This document shows positions 1 to 7,989 of a stretch of DNA of 61,571 nucleotides, in pieces (the first letter of the stretch is position 1; each line of letters starts with the position of its first letter). The notes beneath the pieces were generated by a model. That model did no database searches. It saw only the letters and a list, made by a program, of their open reading frames with translations, and was not told the origin of the DNA. Source of the stretch: Methyloglobulus sp. (GTDB taxonomy: Bacteria > Pseudomonadota > Gammaproteobacteria > Methylococcales > Methylomonadaceae); assembly GCA_013141505.1 (NCBI GenBank), contig JABFQX010000021.1, forward strand, positions 1-61,571, in the 5' to 3' direction. Both the position numbers and the translations under genes were made by a program.

Positions 1-31
1 GGGTATGGTCGTCAACGAGCAAGATATTCAT
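1..31 (-). CDS. Response regulator, N-terminal fragment (cut by window edge)
   Basis: Only the first ten codons are in the window; they read MNILLVDDHT on the minus strand. This is the first beta strand and acidic Asp-Asp pocket of a CheY-type receiver domain, and the DDH form is typical of LuxR/NarL-type response regulators. A GGAG ribosome-binding site lies upstream on the minus strand (within about 38-45). The output domain and partner kinase are outside the window, so the regulon is unknown. Confidence 0.6.
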   Translation of the reverse strand, partial: MNILLVDDHT

Positions 32-310
32 AGCTTTGACGCTCCAAATACTTAAGCCAGATCGCGTAAACATAGGGGGCTTTTCTGATGTGTGCGTACT
101 ATTGTTGTTTGTTTGGATTGACACTCGCGTTCCTTTTTGAATTAGCTGTAATGAACCGCAACGGGATAGTTCGGGTAGCCCTCCGTATCGGCTTGGCAAC
201 CCTCTATAGAAGTAGGATAGAGATATCTAATCACGATGTCTGTGAAATAGTTCACTAAGAAACTGTGGTGTATTGCACAGAAACGATTAAATGTAAGCCC
301 TTTTTCTATT

Positions 311-346
311 AAAAGCCGTTTAGTTAGAAACTATAACCGGCCTTTT
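311..346. terminator. Imperfect hairpin downstream of mtaD
   Basis: An AAAAGCCG arm faces a CGGCCTTTT arm across a loop of about 20 nt, just past the 3' end of the minus-strand mtaD gene, so it could be its terminator. One unpaired base lowers confidence. The rest of 32-374 shows no gene. Confidence 0.3.
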
Positions 347-374
347 ATGATCGACATTGATACTACGCATTGTG

Positions 375-1694
375 CTAGCGGTTATTAGTCAGACGCTTTT
401 GCCATTCGCTTAGCTTTATCCTTAAGGCGGTTAAATCGACAGTGGTCAACTGGCGTTGTTTCAGTAAGCGTTTGCCGCTTACCCAAACATCGGTGATTTG
501 CTGCCTGCTGGCGGCATAGACGATTTGCGAAACCGGGTCGTACACGGGTTGCGTGGCTAGGTCATTTAAATCAATGCTGATGACATCGGCGGACTTGCCA
601 ATAGTCAACGAACCGGTTTCCTGCTCCAGCCCCAATGCTTTAGCGCCGTTGATAGTCGCCATCCGCAGTGCGGTCATCGCAGGGACAGCGCTGGCATTTT
701 GGGCGACGGCTTTGGCGAGCAGTGCGGCGGTACGCATTTCGCCCAGCATATCGAGGTCATTGTTGCTCGCCGCGCCATCGGTACCGAGCGCTACGTTGAT
801 ACCGGCAGCCAAGCATTGAGCGGTCGGGCAAAAACCGCTGGCAAGTTTTAAGTTGGATTCAGGACAATGGACAATATGGCCGCCTGATTCGGCAAATAAG
901 TTGATTTCGTCAGCGGTCAACTGGGTCATGTGTACGGCGAGCAAGGACGGATTAACCAAACCAAGGTTGTGTAACCTTTGCAGTGGTCGTTGCCCTGTTT
1001 TAGCAAGTGCATCTTCCATTTCGTGCAATGTTTCGTGAATGTGCATATTGACCGGGATTTCCAGTTCGTCCGCCAAAGTCCTGATCCTTTGCAAGGGTTC
1101 GTCGGATACGGTATAGGGGGCGTGGGGGGCAAAAGAGGTTGTGATTAATGGTTCATGGCGTAATTGGTCATGCAGGTTTAGCCCTTTGGTGATGTACGCA
1201 TCGCTGTCGTCCGCCCAAACGGTGGGAAAATCAATAACAATCAAACCAATACTGGCACGAATGCCATGTTGTATGGCTTGTTGGGCGGTCACATTAGGAA
1301 AAAAATACATGTCATTGAAACAGGTCGTGCCACCTAAAATCATCTCGGCTATAGCCAAATCCGTGCCATCCCTGACAAACGCTTCGCTCATCCATTTTTG
1401 CTCCAGCGGCCAGATGTGGTTTTGCAGCCAATCCATCAACGGCAAGTCATCGGCAATGCCGCGCATTAAACTCATGGCGGCATGGGTATGGCAATTGATG
1501 AAGCCTGGGAGCAGGGCATGGGTGTCCAGATTTTCTGTAGTTGCCCCCTGATATTGCTGCCTGGCACTATCGGTAGGAAGCAGGTCGATAATCCGGCCTT
1601 TATCAATAACCAAGCTATGGTTTTCGTAGGTTACGGATTCTGGTTCAACAGGTATAATCCAGCGGGCGTGGATAAGGGTATCTACTAGCTTCAT
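375..1694 (-). CDS. mtaD: 5-methylthioadenosine/S-adenosylhomocysteine deaminase (TRZ/ATZ amidohydrolase)
   Basis: The 439-residue protein belongs to the TRZ/ATZ branch of the cytosolic metal-dependent amidohydrolases. It carries the metal-binding HxH motif after strand one (GFINCHTHAAMS, His69 and His71), a HAPYTVSD segment, the MHIHET metal-ligand motif near residue 218, and the GTDGAASNNDLDM motif with the metal Asp near residue 305. Family members deaminate 5-methylthioadenosine or S-adenosylhomocysteine to the inosine form. The divergently transcribed mtnA next door, 61 bp away, supports a role in salvage of the methylthio group. The substrate is inferred from family and neighbourhood; guanine- or triazine-type substrates are less likely. 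Confidence 0.85.
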   Translation of the reverse strand: MKLVDTLIHARWIIPVEPESVTYENHSLVIDKGRIIDLLPTDSARQQYQGATTENLDTHALLPGFINCHTHAAMSLMRGIADDLPLMDWLQNHIWPLEQKWMSEAFVRDGTDLAIAEMILGGTTCFNDMYFFPNVTAQQAIQHGIRASIGLIVIDFPTVWADDSDAYITKGLNLHDQLRHEPLITTSFAPHAPYTVSDEPLQRIRTLADELEIPVNMHIHETLHEMEDALAKTGQRPLQRLHNLGLVNPSLLAVHMTQLTADEINLFAESGGHIVHCPESNLKLASGFCPTAQCLAAGINVALGTDGAASNNDLDMLGEMRTAALLAKAVAQNASAVPAMTALRMATINGAKALGLEQETGSLTIGKSADVISIDLNDLATQPVYDPVSQIVYAASRQQITDVWVSGKRLLKQRQLTTVDLTALRIKLSEWQKRLTNNR

Positions 1695-1755
1695 TGTGTT
1701 AGTTTCCAGGCGATGTTGCCAAATTATAGCTTTTTAACTTGAGTTCCGATATTAA

Positions 1756-2793
1756 ATGACTAGCCATAAACCATCCGGTGTCCAAGCGTTGCAGTGGACA
1801 GGAAAAACGTTAAAAGTACTTGATCAACGGCAATTGCCCGACACGTTCATTTACGATGAATATGACACCGCCGCCGGTGTCGCTGAAGCCATAGCGACAA
1901 TGCGTGTACGCGGTGCGCCTGCGATAGGGATTGCCGCCGCGTACGGTGTCGTGTTGTCGGTTATTCATCATTATGAAACGGGCAGCGAACATTGGCAGCA
2001 GCAAGTGCTGGCAGATATTGAAATGCTGGCAAACTCAAGGCCGACCGCCGTTAATCTTTTTTGGGCATTAGATAGGATGAAGCCTGTTTTGGCTGAAGCA
2101 CATGAAAATCCGTCGGTGGCTGCGCTCAGTTATGCGGAAAAAATCCATGCGGATGATATTGCCGCCAACCATAAAATGGGCAAATTCGGTGCCGATATTC
2201 TGGCAAATGCCAAAGGAATCCTGACCCATTGCAATACCGGTGCTTTGGCTACGGGCGGTTATGGTACGGCATTGGGGGTGATTAGGAGTGTGTATGCACG
2301 AAATCCCGTCCTTATCTATGCTGGAGAAACGCGCCCCTGGCTGCAAGGGCAACGGTTAACCGTTTGGGAGTTGGCACAAGATAAAATACCGGTGACGCTG
2401 ATTGCCGATTCAGCTGCCGCTTGGTTAATGAAATCGGGTGCAATCGACTGGGTGGTTGTGGGCGCTGACCGCATTGCGTTGAACGGTGATGTCGCCAATA
2501 AAATTGGCACGTATTCTCTGGCTGTATTGGCGAAACAGCACGGCGTTAAAATGATGGTGGTTGCTCCGACATCAACAATAGATGCCAACATGAAAAGCGG
2601 TGATGAGATTGAAATAGAGCAACGCCAGCAAAGCGAGTTGTTGCCCGCTTGTTATAAAGATAATGCTTATGTAAGCGCTTGGAATCCGGTGTTTGATGTC
2701 ACGCCCGCAGAATTGATTTCAGCGATTGTGACGGAGCGCGGTGTGGCGCTTAATCTGGCAGAAACCGGCATCGGTGAACTGTTTACGCTGTAG
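1756..2793 (+). CDS. mtnA: S-methyl-5-thioribose-1-phosphate isomerase
   Basis: The 345-residue protein has the full set of MtnA/eIF2B-like motifs: [13 protein letters not shown] near residue 52, [14 protein letters not shown] with the catalytic Cys159, and [18 protein letters not shown] with the catalytic Asp238. MtnA converts 5-methylthioribose 1-phosphate to 5-methylthioribulose 1-phosphate in the methionine salvage pathway. Length matches the family. It is transcribed away from mtaD, so the 61-bp spacer must hold both promoters; no strong ribosome-binding site is visible before the ATG. No other salvage gene lies beside it. Confidence 0.92.
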   Translation: MTSHKPSGVQALQWTGKTLKVLDQRQLPDTFIYDEYDTAAGVAEAIATMRVRGAPAIGIAAAYGVVLSVIHHYETGSEHWQQQVLADIEMLANSRPTAVNLFWALDRMKPVLAEAHENPSVAALSYAEKIHADDIAANHKMGKFGADILANAKGILTHCNTGALATGGYGTALGVIRSVYARNPVLIYAGETRPWLQGQRLTVWELAQDKIPVTLIADSAAAWLMKSGAIDWVVVGADRIALNGDVANKIGTYSLAVLAKQHGVKMMVVAPTSTIDANMKSGDEIEIEQRQQSELLPACYKDNAYVSAWNPVFDVTPAELISAIVTERGVALNLAETGIGELFTL

Positions 2794-2928
2794 CAGGTTA
2801 GCTGAACCGTTCTATTCCAGGTTTAAACATTGCAATTTATGGGTAGGTATCTTAGGATTTACGCCGATTATAAGCTCAAGTATAAGACTTGGATTTTATT
2901 AATAATAAATTCAATCAAAGTTTATCTG

Positions 2929-2960
2929 GACGTAGCTTATATTAGACGTAGCTTATATTA
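2929..2960. repeat. Direct tandem repeat, 2 x 16 bp
   Basis: The unit GACGTAGCTTATATTA occurs twice back to back in the gap between mtnA and the SGNH hydrolase gene. The two copies are identical, which suggests a recent duplication. Nothing else gene-like is seen in 2794-3101. Confidence 0.85.
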
Positions 2961-3101
2961 CTCGTAAGGTTTAACAAGTATTTAGTGCCAAGTGTCGCAC
3001 AATAATATGTGTGCTTATTTTTAGTCAATTATTTTCCGCAAGATAAAAGCTAAAAAAGATAACGATGACTGCCTCTTCATTTACCCGCATTTTTAGTTAA
3101 A

Positions 3102-4016
3102 ATGACATCATTGCTCAACCAGTCGCCACACTATGTTTTTTCCAGGGAGTGCATGCCTTACGCCCACAAACAGCCTGCCAACGCCCAACTGAAATGGTTT
3201 GCCACCGATACGGAAGGAAGATACAAAAAGCATCAACACCCTCTATTGGGGGTTGATGACGTAAGCTACCAATTTAACTCCTATGGTTATCGTTGCCCTG
3301 AGTTCGACTGGCAAGCCAGCGACGAGGGTCGTCTTAGCATTGTCGCCATCGGTGCCAGCGAGGTTTTCGGGTTGGGGGTTCCTGAAGAAAAGACCTTCCT
3401 CCGGTTGTTTGCAAATTTAGTGGAGAAATATCAAGGACGACCAGTAATCGGCTGGAACCTTGCGACCTGCGGCAGTAGCCCGGACTATCTCGCCAGAATC
3501 CTGTTTTCGGCACTACCTGTCTTGAAGCCGGATATTGTCTTGTTGGTGTTTCCGTTCCCTAAACGACGGGAGTATTTCAATGATGCCGGACGCCTTTTTA
3601 TGCTTGCCAATAGCAGGAAGCAACAGCGGTTCTTTCATCAGTTAAAAACTCTAGTCACCGATCCGGAATTTGTCAGCCAGTTAAAGGCGAATTTGACTTT
3701 ATCAAGCGATTACAACGACCAGATAAATTTATTTAAAAATTATCAGATTTGCGAATCGCTGTGTGAAAAACACCAACCGATGTGGCTTTTTTCCGGGTTT
3801 CATAGTGCCATTTTTGATCCAATAGAGTCGCTAATAAAAACTGAAAATTTTGTCAGCCCCGGACTTTTGGATTTTACGACTAAGCACGAAAAAAATCCTG
3901 CTTTCGGTTATGCTCGCGACGGTTGGCATCCCGGCATAAAACCCCATGAGGAAATGGCTGGACTTTTTTTTGAGCGTTTGAAGGCTTTATATTCGTCAAG
4001 ATTGCAAGCACGGTAG
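3102..4016 (+). CDS. SGNH/GDSL-type hydrolase family protein
   Basis: A 304-residue protein. Near residue 83 it has IGASEVFGLGVPEEKTF, which resembles block I of SGNH hydrolases (the nucleophile Ser in GxSxxxGxG), and near the C-terminus it has ARDGWHPG, matching the block V Asp-x-x-His. A central NLATCGSSPDY segment may be block II. These enzymes are esterases or acyl-transferring hydrolases. No signal peptide or membrane segment is visible, so a cytoplasmic or acyltransferase-partner role is possible. The substrate cannot be told. It stands alone, flanked by gaps. Confidence 0.6.
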   Translation: MTSLLNQSPHYVFSRECMPYAHKQPANAQLKWFATDTEGRYKKHQHPLLGVDDVSYQFNSYGYRCPEFDWQASDEGRLSIVAIGASEVFGLGVPEEKTFLRLFANLVEKYQGRPVIGWNLATCGSSPDYLARILFSALPVLKPDIVLLVFPFPKRREYFNDAGRLFMLANSRKQQRFFHQLKTLVTDPEFVSQLKANLTLSSDYNDQINLFKNYQICESLCEKHQPMWLFSGFHSAIFDPIESLIKTENFVSPGLLDFTTKHEKNPAFGYARDGWHPGIKPHEEMAGLFFERLKALYSSRLQAR

Positions 4017-4139
4017 GGCTATGGTTTTATTAGTCCGAAGCAAGGTTAAAACTGCAGCGTGACGGGGTATGTTACCCATGCTTCATGTTTTGCCGACGGT
4101 GGCGTTTTTGAGCCGCGTTGAAACCCTATGAACGGGGCG

Positions 4140-4436
4140 TTACGTATTGCCCCAGACCGGAGAACTTAATCCATGGAAAGGCTCAATGTTTAAGCAATAT
4201 TTCACGATTAGTCCATCTACACTTGGAATGATTAGGTGTTTTATTGAATGCACTGTGTATCGTTTTGGTTTTTCTGCTGATGCAATTACCCCATCGCCAT
4301 CAAGCCTTTCCCATCCTGTGTCATCAAAGCGATCACCTATATTTACCGAGGTAAATGCATTGTGTGATTCAAAGCGAGCAACCGGTTTGTGTTCACCTGT
4401 CGTGTCGCATAGTTCAAGTATGTAGATTGTATGCAT
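4140..4436 (-). CDS. Small hypothetical protein downstream of dedA
   Basis: A 98-residue protein of unknown function, mixed in charge and without a signal peptide or membrane segment. It begins 13 bp after the end of the dedA-like gene on the same strand, so it may be cotranscribed. An opposite-strand frame of similar length covers the same bases. The minus frame is preferred because it continues an operon and has a more ordinary composition (alternating hydrophobic strands, few cysteines). No family is recognised. Confidence 0.45.
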   Translation of the reverse strand: MHTIYILELCDTTGEHKPVARFESHNAFTSVNIGDRFDDTGWERLDGDGVIASAEKPKRYTVHSIKHLIIPSVDGLIVKYCLNIEPFHGLSSPVWGNT

Positions 4437-4449
4437 TGCTGATGGCTAA

Positions 4450-5043
4450 TCAAGAGTTTCGGTTCCGCCGTTTGTGCATGAAATAATCTTCCAATTTTTT
4501 AAAATACCAATGGATCGCGAACAGGAAGCCGCCCGCAATCGGTAAGGCGAAATACCAGTGTTGTTTGGCAATACTCAAGGTATCGAGTATTTCTGCACCA
4601 AAGATATAAGCGGGGGTAATCGTAATCGCGGCCCATACCCAGGCGCTGAGCAGGTTGATTGCGGCAAATTGTTTTGCCGGGTATTTGGTGATGCCAATGG
4701 ACATGGGGATTACGGTACGCAAGCCGTACATATAACGCTGCATGAAGATAATCGGCCAACCGTATTTTTTCAACAGCAAATGGGCGATGGCAAATTTACG
4801 GCGTTGTTTTCTGAGCTTGCGTTGAATCAGGCCTTTATTGAATCGGCCTATGTAGAAATAGATTTGGTCACCGGTAAAACCGCCTAAACCCGCGATAAAT
4901 ATTGCCATAAAGCAATTCATGTCGCCGGTATGGGCCATAATGCCGCCCATTATCAGCCCCATTTCGCCTTCGAGTATGCTCCACAGAAATAGGATTGAGT
5001 ATCCGTATTCCTTAAGCCAACCAACAAATAATTCTTCCATCAA
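4450..5043 (-). CDS. DedA family membrane protein
   Basis: This 197-residue integral membrane protein has the DedA/SNARE-associated signatures: an acidic LEGEMG segment near residue 24, the GGFTGDQIYFYIGR glycine-rich loop, and the conserved arginine segment MQRYMYGLRTVIP near residue 104. DedA proteins sit in the inner membrane and are linked to lipid-carrier recycling, proton-motive-force homeostasis and envelope integrity. Several hydrophobic helices follow to the C-terminus. A second, related TVP38-type protein lies at 42205-42897. Specific lipid substrate is not predictable. Confidence 0.85.
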   Translation of the reverse strand: MMEELFVGWLKEYGYSILFLWSILEGEMGLIMGGIMAHTGDMNCFMAIFIAGLGGFTGDQIYFYIGRFNKGLIQRKLRKQRRKFAIAHLLLKKYGWPIIFMQRYMYGLRTVIPMSIGITKYPAKQFAAINLLSAWVWAAITITPAYIFGAEILDTLSIAKQHWYFALPIAGGFLFAIHWYFKKLEDYFMHKRRNRNS

Positions 5044-5216
5044 CTCGTTATGTGGGTGAAAAAGACCCTGTTATATTAATCGACGCAAAAACTATAAATG
5101 GATTGTCGAAAGTTTTAATTATTCGCTTAAGGTTAATTCTGTGATGCCAAAAAGCGGGGTAATTATGCCAGTTATTTTATTTTTTAGCTGTTTTCTTTAA
5201 GCGTGGTTTAAAAATT

Positions 5217-5786
5217 TTATGATTCTGCAACGGCTAACTCGCGCGTTACTTGCCACAACTTAACAATCACCAAGCCGATAACAATGTATATCAAGGCAGA
5301 ACTCAGGTAAGGGGGCAGATATTGGGCTAATTGGTTGAAATATTGGGTTAAGGAAAGTTCGCCAAAACGACCTGACATCAGATAAAAACTGCCATTAGAT
5401 ATGACAAACGCCCCCGTGGTGGCAATCACCGCCAATCCAACAGTCTTGACCGCATCGATAATGTGCAAAGCTGCAAATGCCTTGGCGTAGCGACCGGCAA
5501 ACCACATGACCGCGTAAGTCGGGATTAGAAAGCCATAAGCAGGGGAGATACAAAAATCACTGACGCTAAATTGGCTGATCGCCACAAAATCAATGATGCC
5601 AGCTTCAAGCAGCAACAGGGCAAATAACCACAAGCCGCTCAAGCCCATGCCCGCCAGGAAAAACACTGCAAGCGAGGCATCCGGCAATGAAATCGCCGAA
5701 CCGAAATGATCCAAACGGGTTAAAGCCATGACTGCCATCAGGGCTATCGGCAACAATTGGATGTTTTGCCAAGGTTTGATATTCAT
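5217..5786 (-). CDS. btuM: BtuM-like cobalamin transporter (solitary ECF S-component)
   Basis: A 189-residue protein with about six hydrophobic helices. Its start is set by GGAG just upstream of the ATG at 5786; an ATG four codons earlier overlaps that site. The features fit BtuM, the solitary B12 uptake S-component of Gram-negative bacteria: similar size, an N-terminal TRLDHFG...LPDASLAVFFLAG segment, and a cysteine at residue 79 (SDFCISPAYG) close to Cys80, the cobalt ligand known in Thiobacillus denitrificans BtuM. No ECF ATPase genes lie nearby, as is usual for BtuM. No cobalamin riboswitch (B12 box) was found upstream. Identification is by pattern memory and one key residue. Confidence 0.6.
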   Translation of the reverse strand: MNIKPWQNIQLLPIALMAVMALTRLDHFGSAISLPDASLAVFFLAGMGLSGLWLFALLLLEAGIIDFVAISQFSVSDFCISPAYGFLIPTYAVMWFAGRYAKAFAALHIIDAVKTVGLAVIATTGAFVISNGSFYLMSGRFGELSLTQYFNQLAQYLPPYLSSALIYIVIGLVIVKLWQVTRELAVAES

Positions 5787-5985
5787 GTGTATCTCCATAA
5801 ATTAAAGTTAAAACTGACCGTTTAAGGCATGATGGTGGATATTATAATGGATTGGGATAAAGAAGTTTCTATCGGCTGCATTAAAGCCATGCGTCGGTGT
5901 CAAAAACGATAGCGAATAGTGCCTTGAAAAGTTCGTTGTTAGTTGGTTGGGCAAGCAAAAGCTGTCTATTAGGGGCTGATGACAA

Positions 5986-6117
5986 TTAAACCAGCCATAT
6001 AGAGCTGGCGGCCAAGGCGATAAAGGCTGAATAACACGAAGCCAGCTTTTCGTAGCGCGTTGCAAAATATTGGTGCGATGAAATCCACCCGGCGCTGAAA
6101 TAATGATGCCTTAGGAA
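5986..6117 (-). pseudogene. IS5-family transposase C-terminal relic
   Basis: Read on the minus strand, this stretch ends in ATRYEKLASCYSAFIALAAS followed by SIWLV and a TAA stop at 5986-5988. That matches the characteristic C-terminus of IS5-family DDE transposases (TRYEKLARNFLAFVHLA). Only about 43 residues remain and no catalytic triad is present. The relic reaches to the front of tamA and may have replaced that gene's original upstream DNA. Confidence 0.7.
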
Positions 6118-6252
6118 ATGCTACACAATTTTACGGACACTCTATTTTTCAAGGCTTTAATGACCTACGAGAAATGTACTTTACTTGGTTTTTTAAACTA
6201 TCCTATTACCCAGCTTTCTCGACATAAAGAACGTCAAAATCTTGGTTCACGA

Positions 6253-7989
6253 GTGATTAAAAATTCATTAGCACCCTTCACAATAGGGATTGTCACGCTT
6301 GCTTTCCTAATAATACATCCAGCCATAGCGGATGTAACCATCGCAGGCGTTGACGGCGAATCCGAAAATAATGTTCGTCTGACGCTACCTATTGCCAAGG
6401 AAAAATGCGATTCGCCCAAATGGAAGGTTGCCCACCAATTTAATGATTCGGAATCGGGCATAGACCAGGGAATGCGTGCATTCGGCTATTATCATGCAAC
6501 AGTGGAAAAATCTTTAAATTTCGATAAAGACTGCTGGCATGCCAATTTTAATATCAGCCCCGGCCCCAGGGTTGCGATTGCCAAAGTGGACATCAATATT
6601 ATCGGCGCAGCGAAATACGATGATGAATTTGCACAGTTGCTAGATAAATTGCCGCTAAAACCCGGCAGTCCACTTCATCATGGCACATACGAAGCCATGA
6701 AAAAAAAGCTGCAATCTTTAGCTTTGAGCAAAGGTTATGTTAAAGCGGATTTCACCGAAAAAAAATTAATCATCGACAAAAACAGCAATACTGCACAAAT
6801 ACGCCTGGCTTTCGATTCCGGGCAGCGCATGGTGTTTGGCGATATTTCCTTAAGCCAGGACATCCTTGACGAATCGTTACTTAAAAAATATATATCATTC
6901 AAGCCCGGAGATTTTTACACCAGTGACGATCTTGCCAAAACCCATAATGCCCTGTCGAAAAGCGGTTATTTCGATACTATCGACATAAAATCGGATCTGG
7001 ATAATGATCAACAAGGCCAAATTCCCATTAATATCAAACTGACCCCTAAAAAGCGTGCTCATTATGGTTTTGGTGTTGGCTATGATACCGATATTGGGCC
7101 TTTGCTGAACGCCACCTACATCAATCGCCGCATCAATCGGCATGGACATTTTTTTACCTCCAATCTCGATATATCGCCGGTGTTATCCACCGCCGAGATG
7201 GAATATTTTATCCCGCTCGATGACCCTTTAAGTGACTTCTTAACCTTTAGCGGTGGTTTAAAGCGAGAACATACCGATACTTTCAAATCCTTGTCAGCGA
7301 TACTGTCTACACGCTGGAAACATGCTTATAGCAATAGCTGGAAACAAACCTTATTCCTGGATTATGTCTATGAAAACTTCACCGCTGATTCTGATTCTGG
7401 CGATACCTTTCTGTTGATACCGGGCGGAAGCTGGCTGATTTCGGTATCTGACAATCCTATCCGCCCCAATAATGGTTATCGAATCGAACTGGAAACCAAA
7501 GGCAGTTATGAGTTTCAGCCCGTTTCGGATGTCAGTTTTCTGCAAGGCTATCTGGCCGCGACCTGGCTGCATGAGTTGCCGTATGGCGGCAAATTTATCG
7601 GCAGAACCGTACAAGGCGCAACCTTGGTTGATCAAATCAATCAATTACCGACCAGTTATCGATTTTATGCGGGCGGTATCAATAGCGTGCGCGGTTATGC
7701 TTATAAAGAATTAGGCCCTAAAGATAGCGCTGGAAATGTAGAAGGCGGCAAGTTTTTAAGCGTGTTCAGCGCAGAATACGAACATCCGGTTTTCGACAAC
7801 TGGGGCGTAGCGGCTTTTGTCGATACCGGCAACGCCTTTAATCTGGACAGTATTAATTTAAAGACCGGCGTAGGATTGGGTGTAAGGTGGTATTCTCCAG
7901 TCGGGCCGATCAGGGTGGATTTTGCTGTGCCGTTGGATAAAGCGAATTCTGACTTTCAAATACATTTTTCCGCCGGACCACGCATATGA
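6253..7989 (+). CDS. tamA: Outer membrane translocation and assembly protein TamA (Omp85 family)
   Basis: TamA is the outer-membrane Omp85 half of the TAM complex, which helps insert autotransporters and other barrel proteins. Starting at the GTG at 6253 gives a clean signal peptide (IKNSLAPFTIGIVTLAFLII... ending in AIA before DVTIAGV). The frame is open back to an ATG at 6118, which would add 45 residues before the signal peptide and abut the IS5 relic. POTRA domains fill about the first 260 residues, and a 16-strand barrel follows, with the Omp85 YRFYAGGINSVRGY motif and C-terminal VGPIRVDFAVPLD. The stop overlaps the tamB start in ATGA, so the pair is translationally coupled. Confidence 0.9.
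   Translation: MIKNSLAPFTIGIVTLAFLIIHPAIADVTIAGVDGESENNVRLTLPIAKEKCDSPKWKVAHQFNDSESGIDQGMRAFGYYHATVEKSLNFDKDCWHANFNISPGPRVAIAKVDINIIGAAKYDDEFAQLLDKLPLKPGSPLHHGTYEAMKKKLQSLALSKGYVKADFTEKKLIIDKNSNTAQIRLAFDSGQRMVFGDISLSQDILDESLLKKYISFKPGDFYTSDDLAKTHNALSKSGYFDTIDIKSDLDNDQQGQIPINIKLTPKKRAHYGFGVGYDTDIGPLLNATYINRRINRHGHFFTSNLDISPVLSTAEMEYFIPLDDPLSDFLTFSGGLKREHTDTFKSLSAILSTRWKHAYSNSWKQTLFLDYVYENFTADSDSGDTFLLIPGGSWLISVSDNPIRPNNGYRIELETKGSYEFQPVSDVSFLQGYLAATWLHELPYGGKFIGRTVQGATLVDQINQLPTSYRFYAGGINSVRGYAYKELGPKDSAGNVEGGKFLSVFSAEYEHPVFDNWGVAAFVDTGNAFNLDSINLKTGVGLGVRWYSPVGPIRVDFAVPLDKANSDFQIHFSAGPRI

Noticed and set aside
1141-1551. A 136-codon open frame opposite mtaD
   Set aside because: Composition is unlike a protein (Met, Cys and Ser rich runs) and it mirrors an intact enzyme gene.
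4147-4425. Plus-strand 92-codon frame opposite the small gene after dedA
   Set aside because: It overlaps the minus frame almost completely, has no good ribosome-binding site and does not fit the transcription direction of the neighbours.
5799-6120. Cobalamin riboswitch upstream of the btuM-like gene
   Set aside because: No B12-box or matching helix pattern was found on the relevant strand; the region reads as an IS5 transposase relic.
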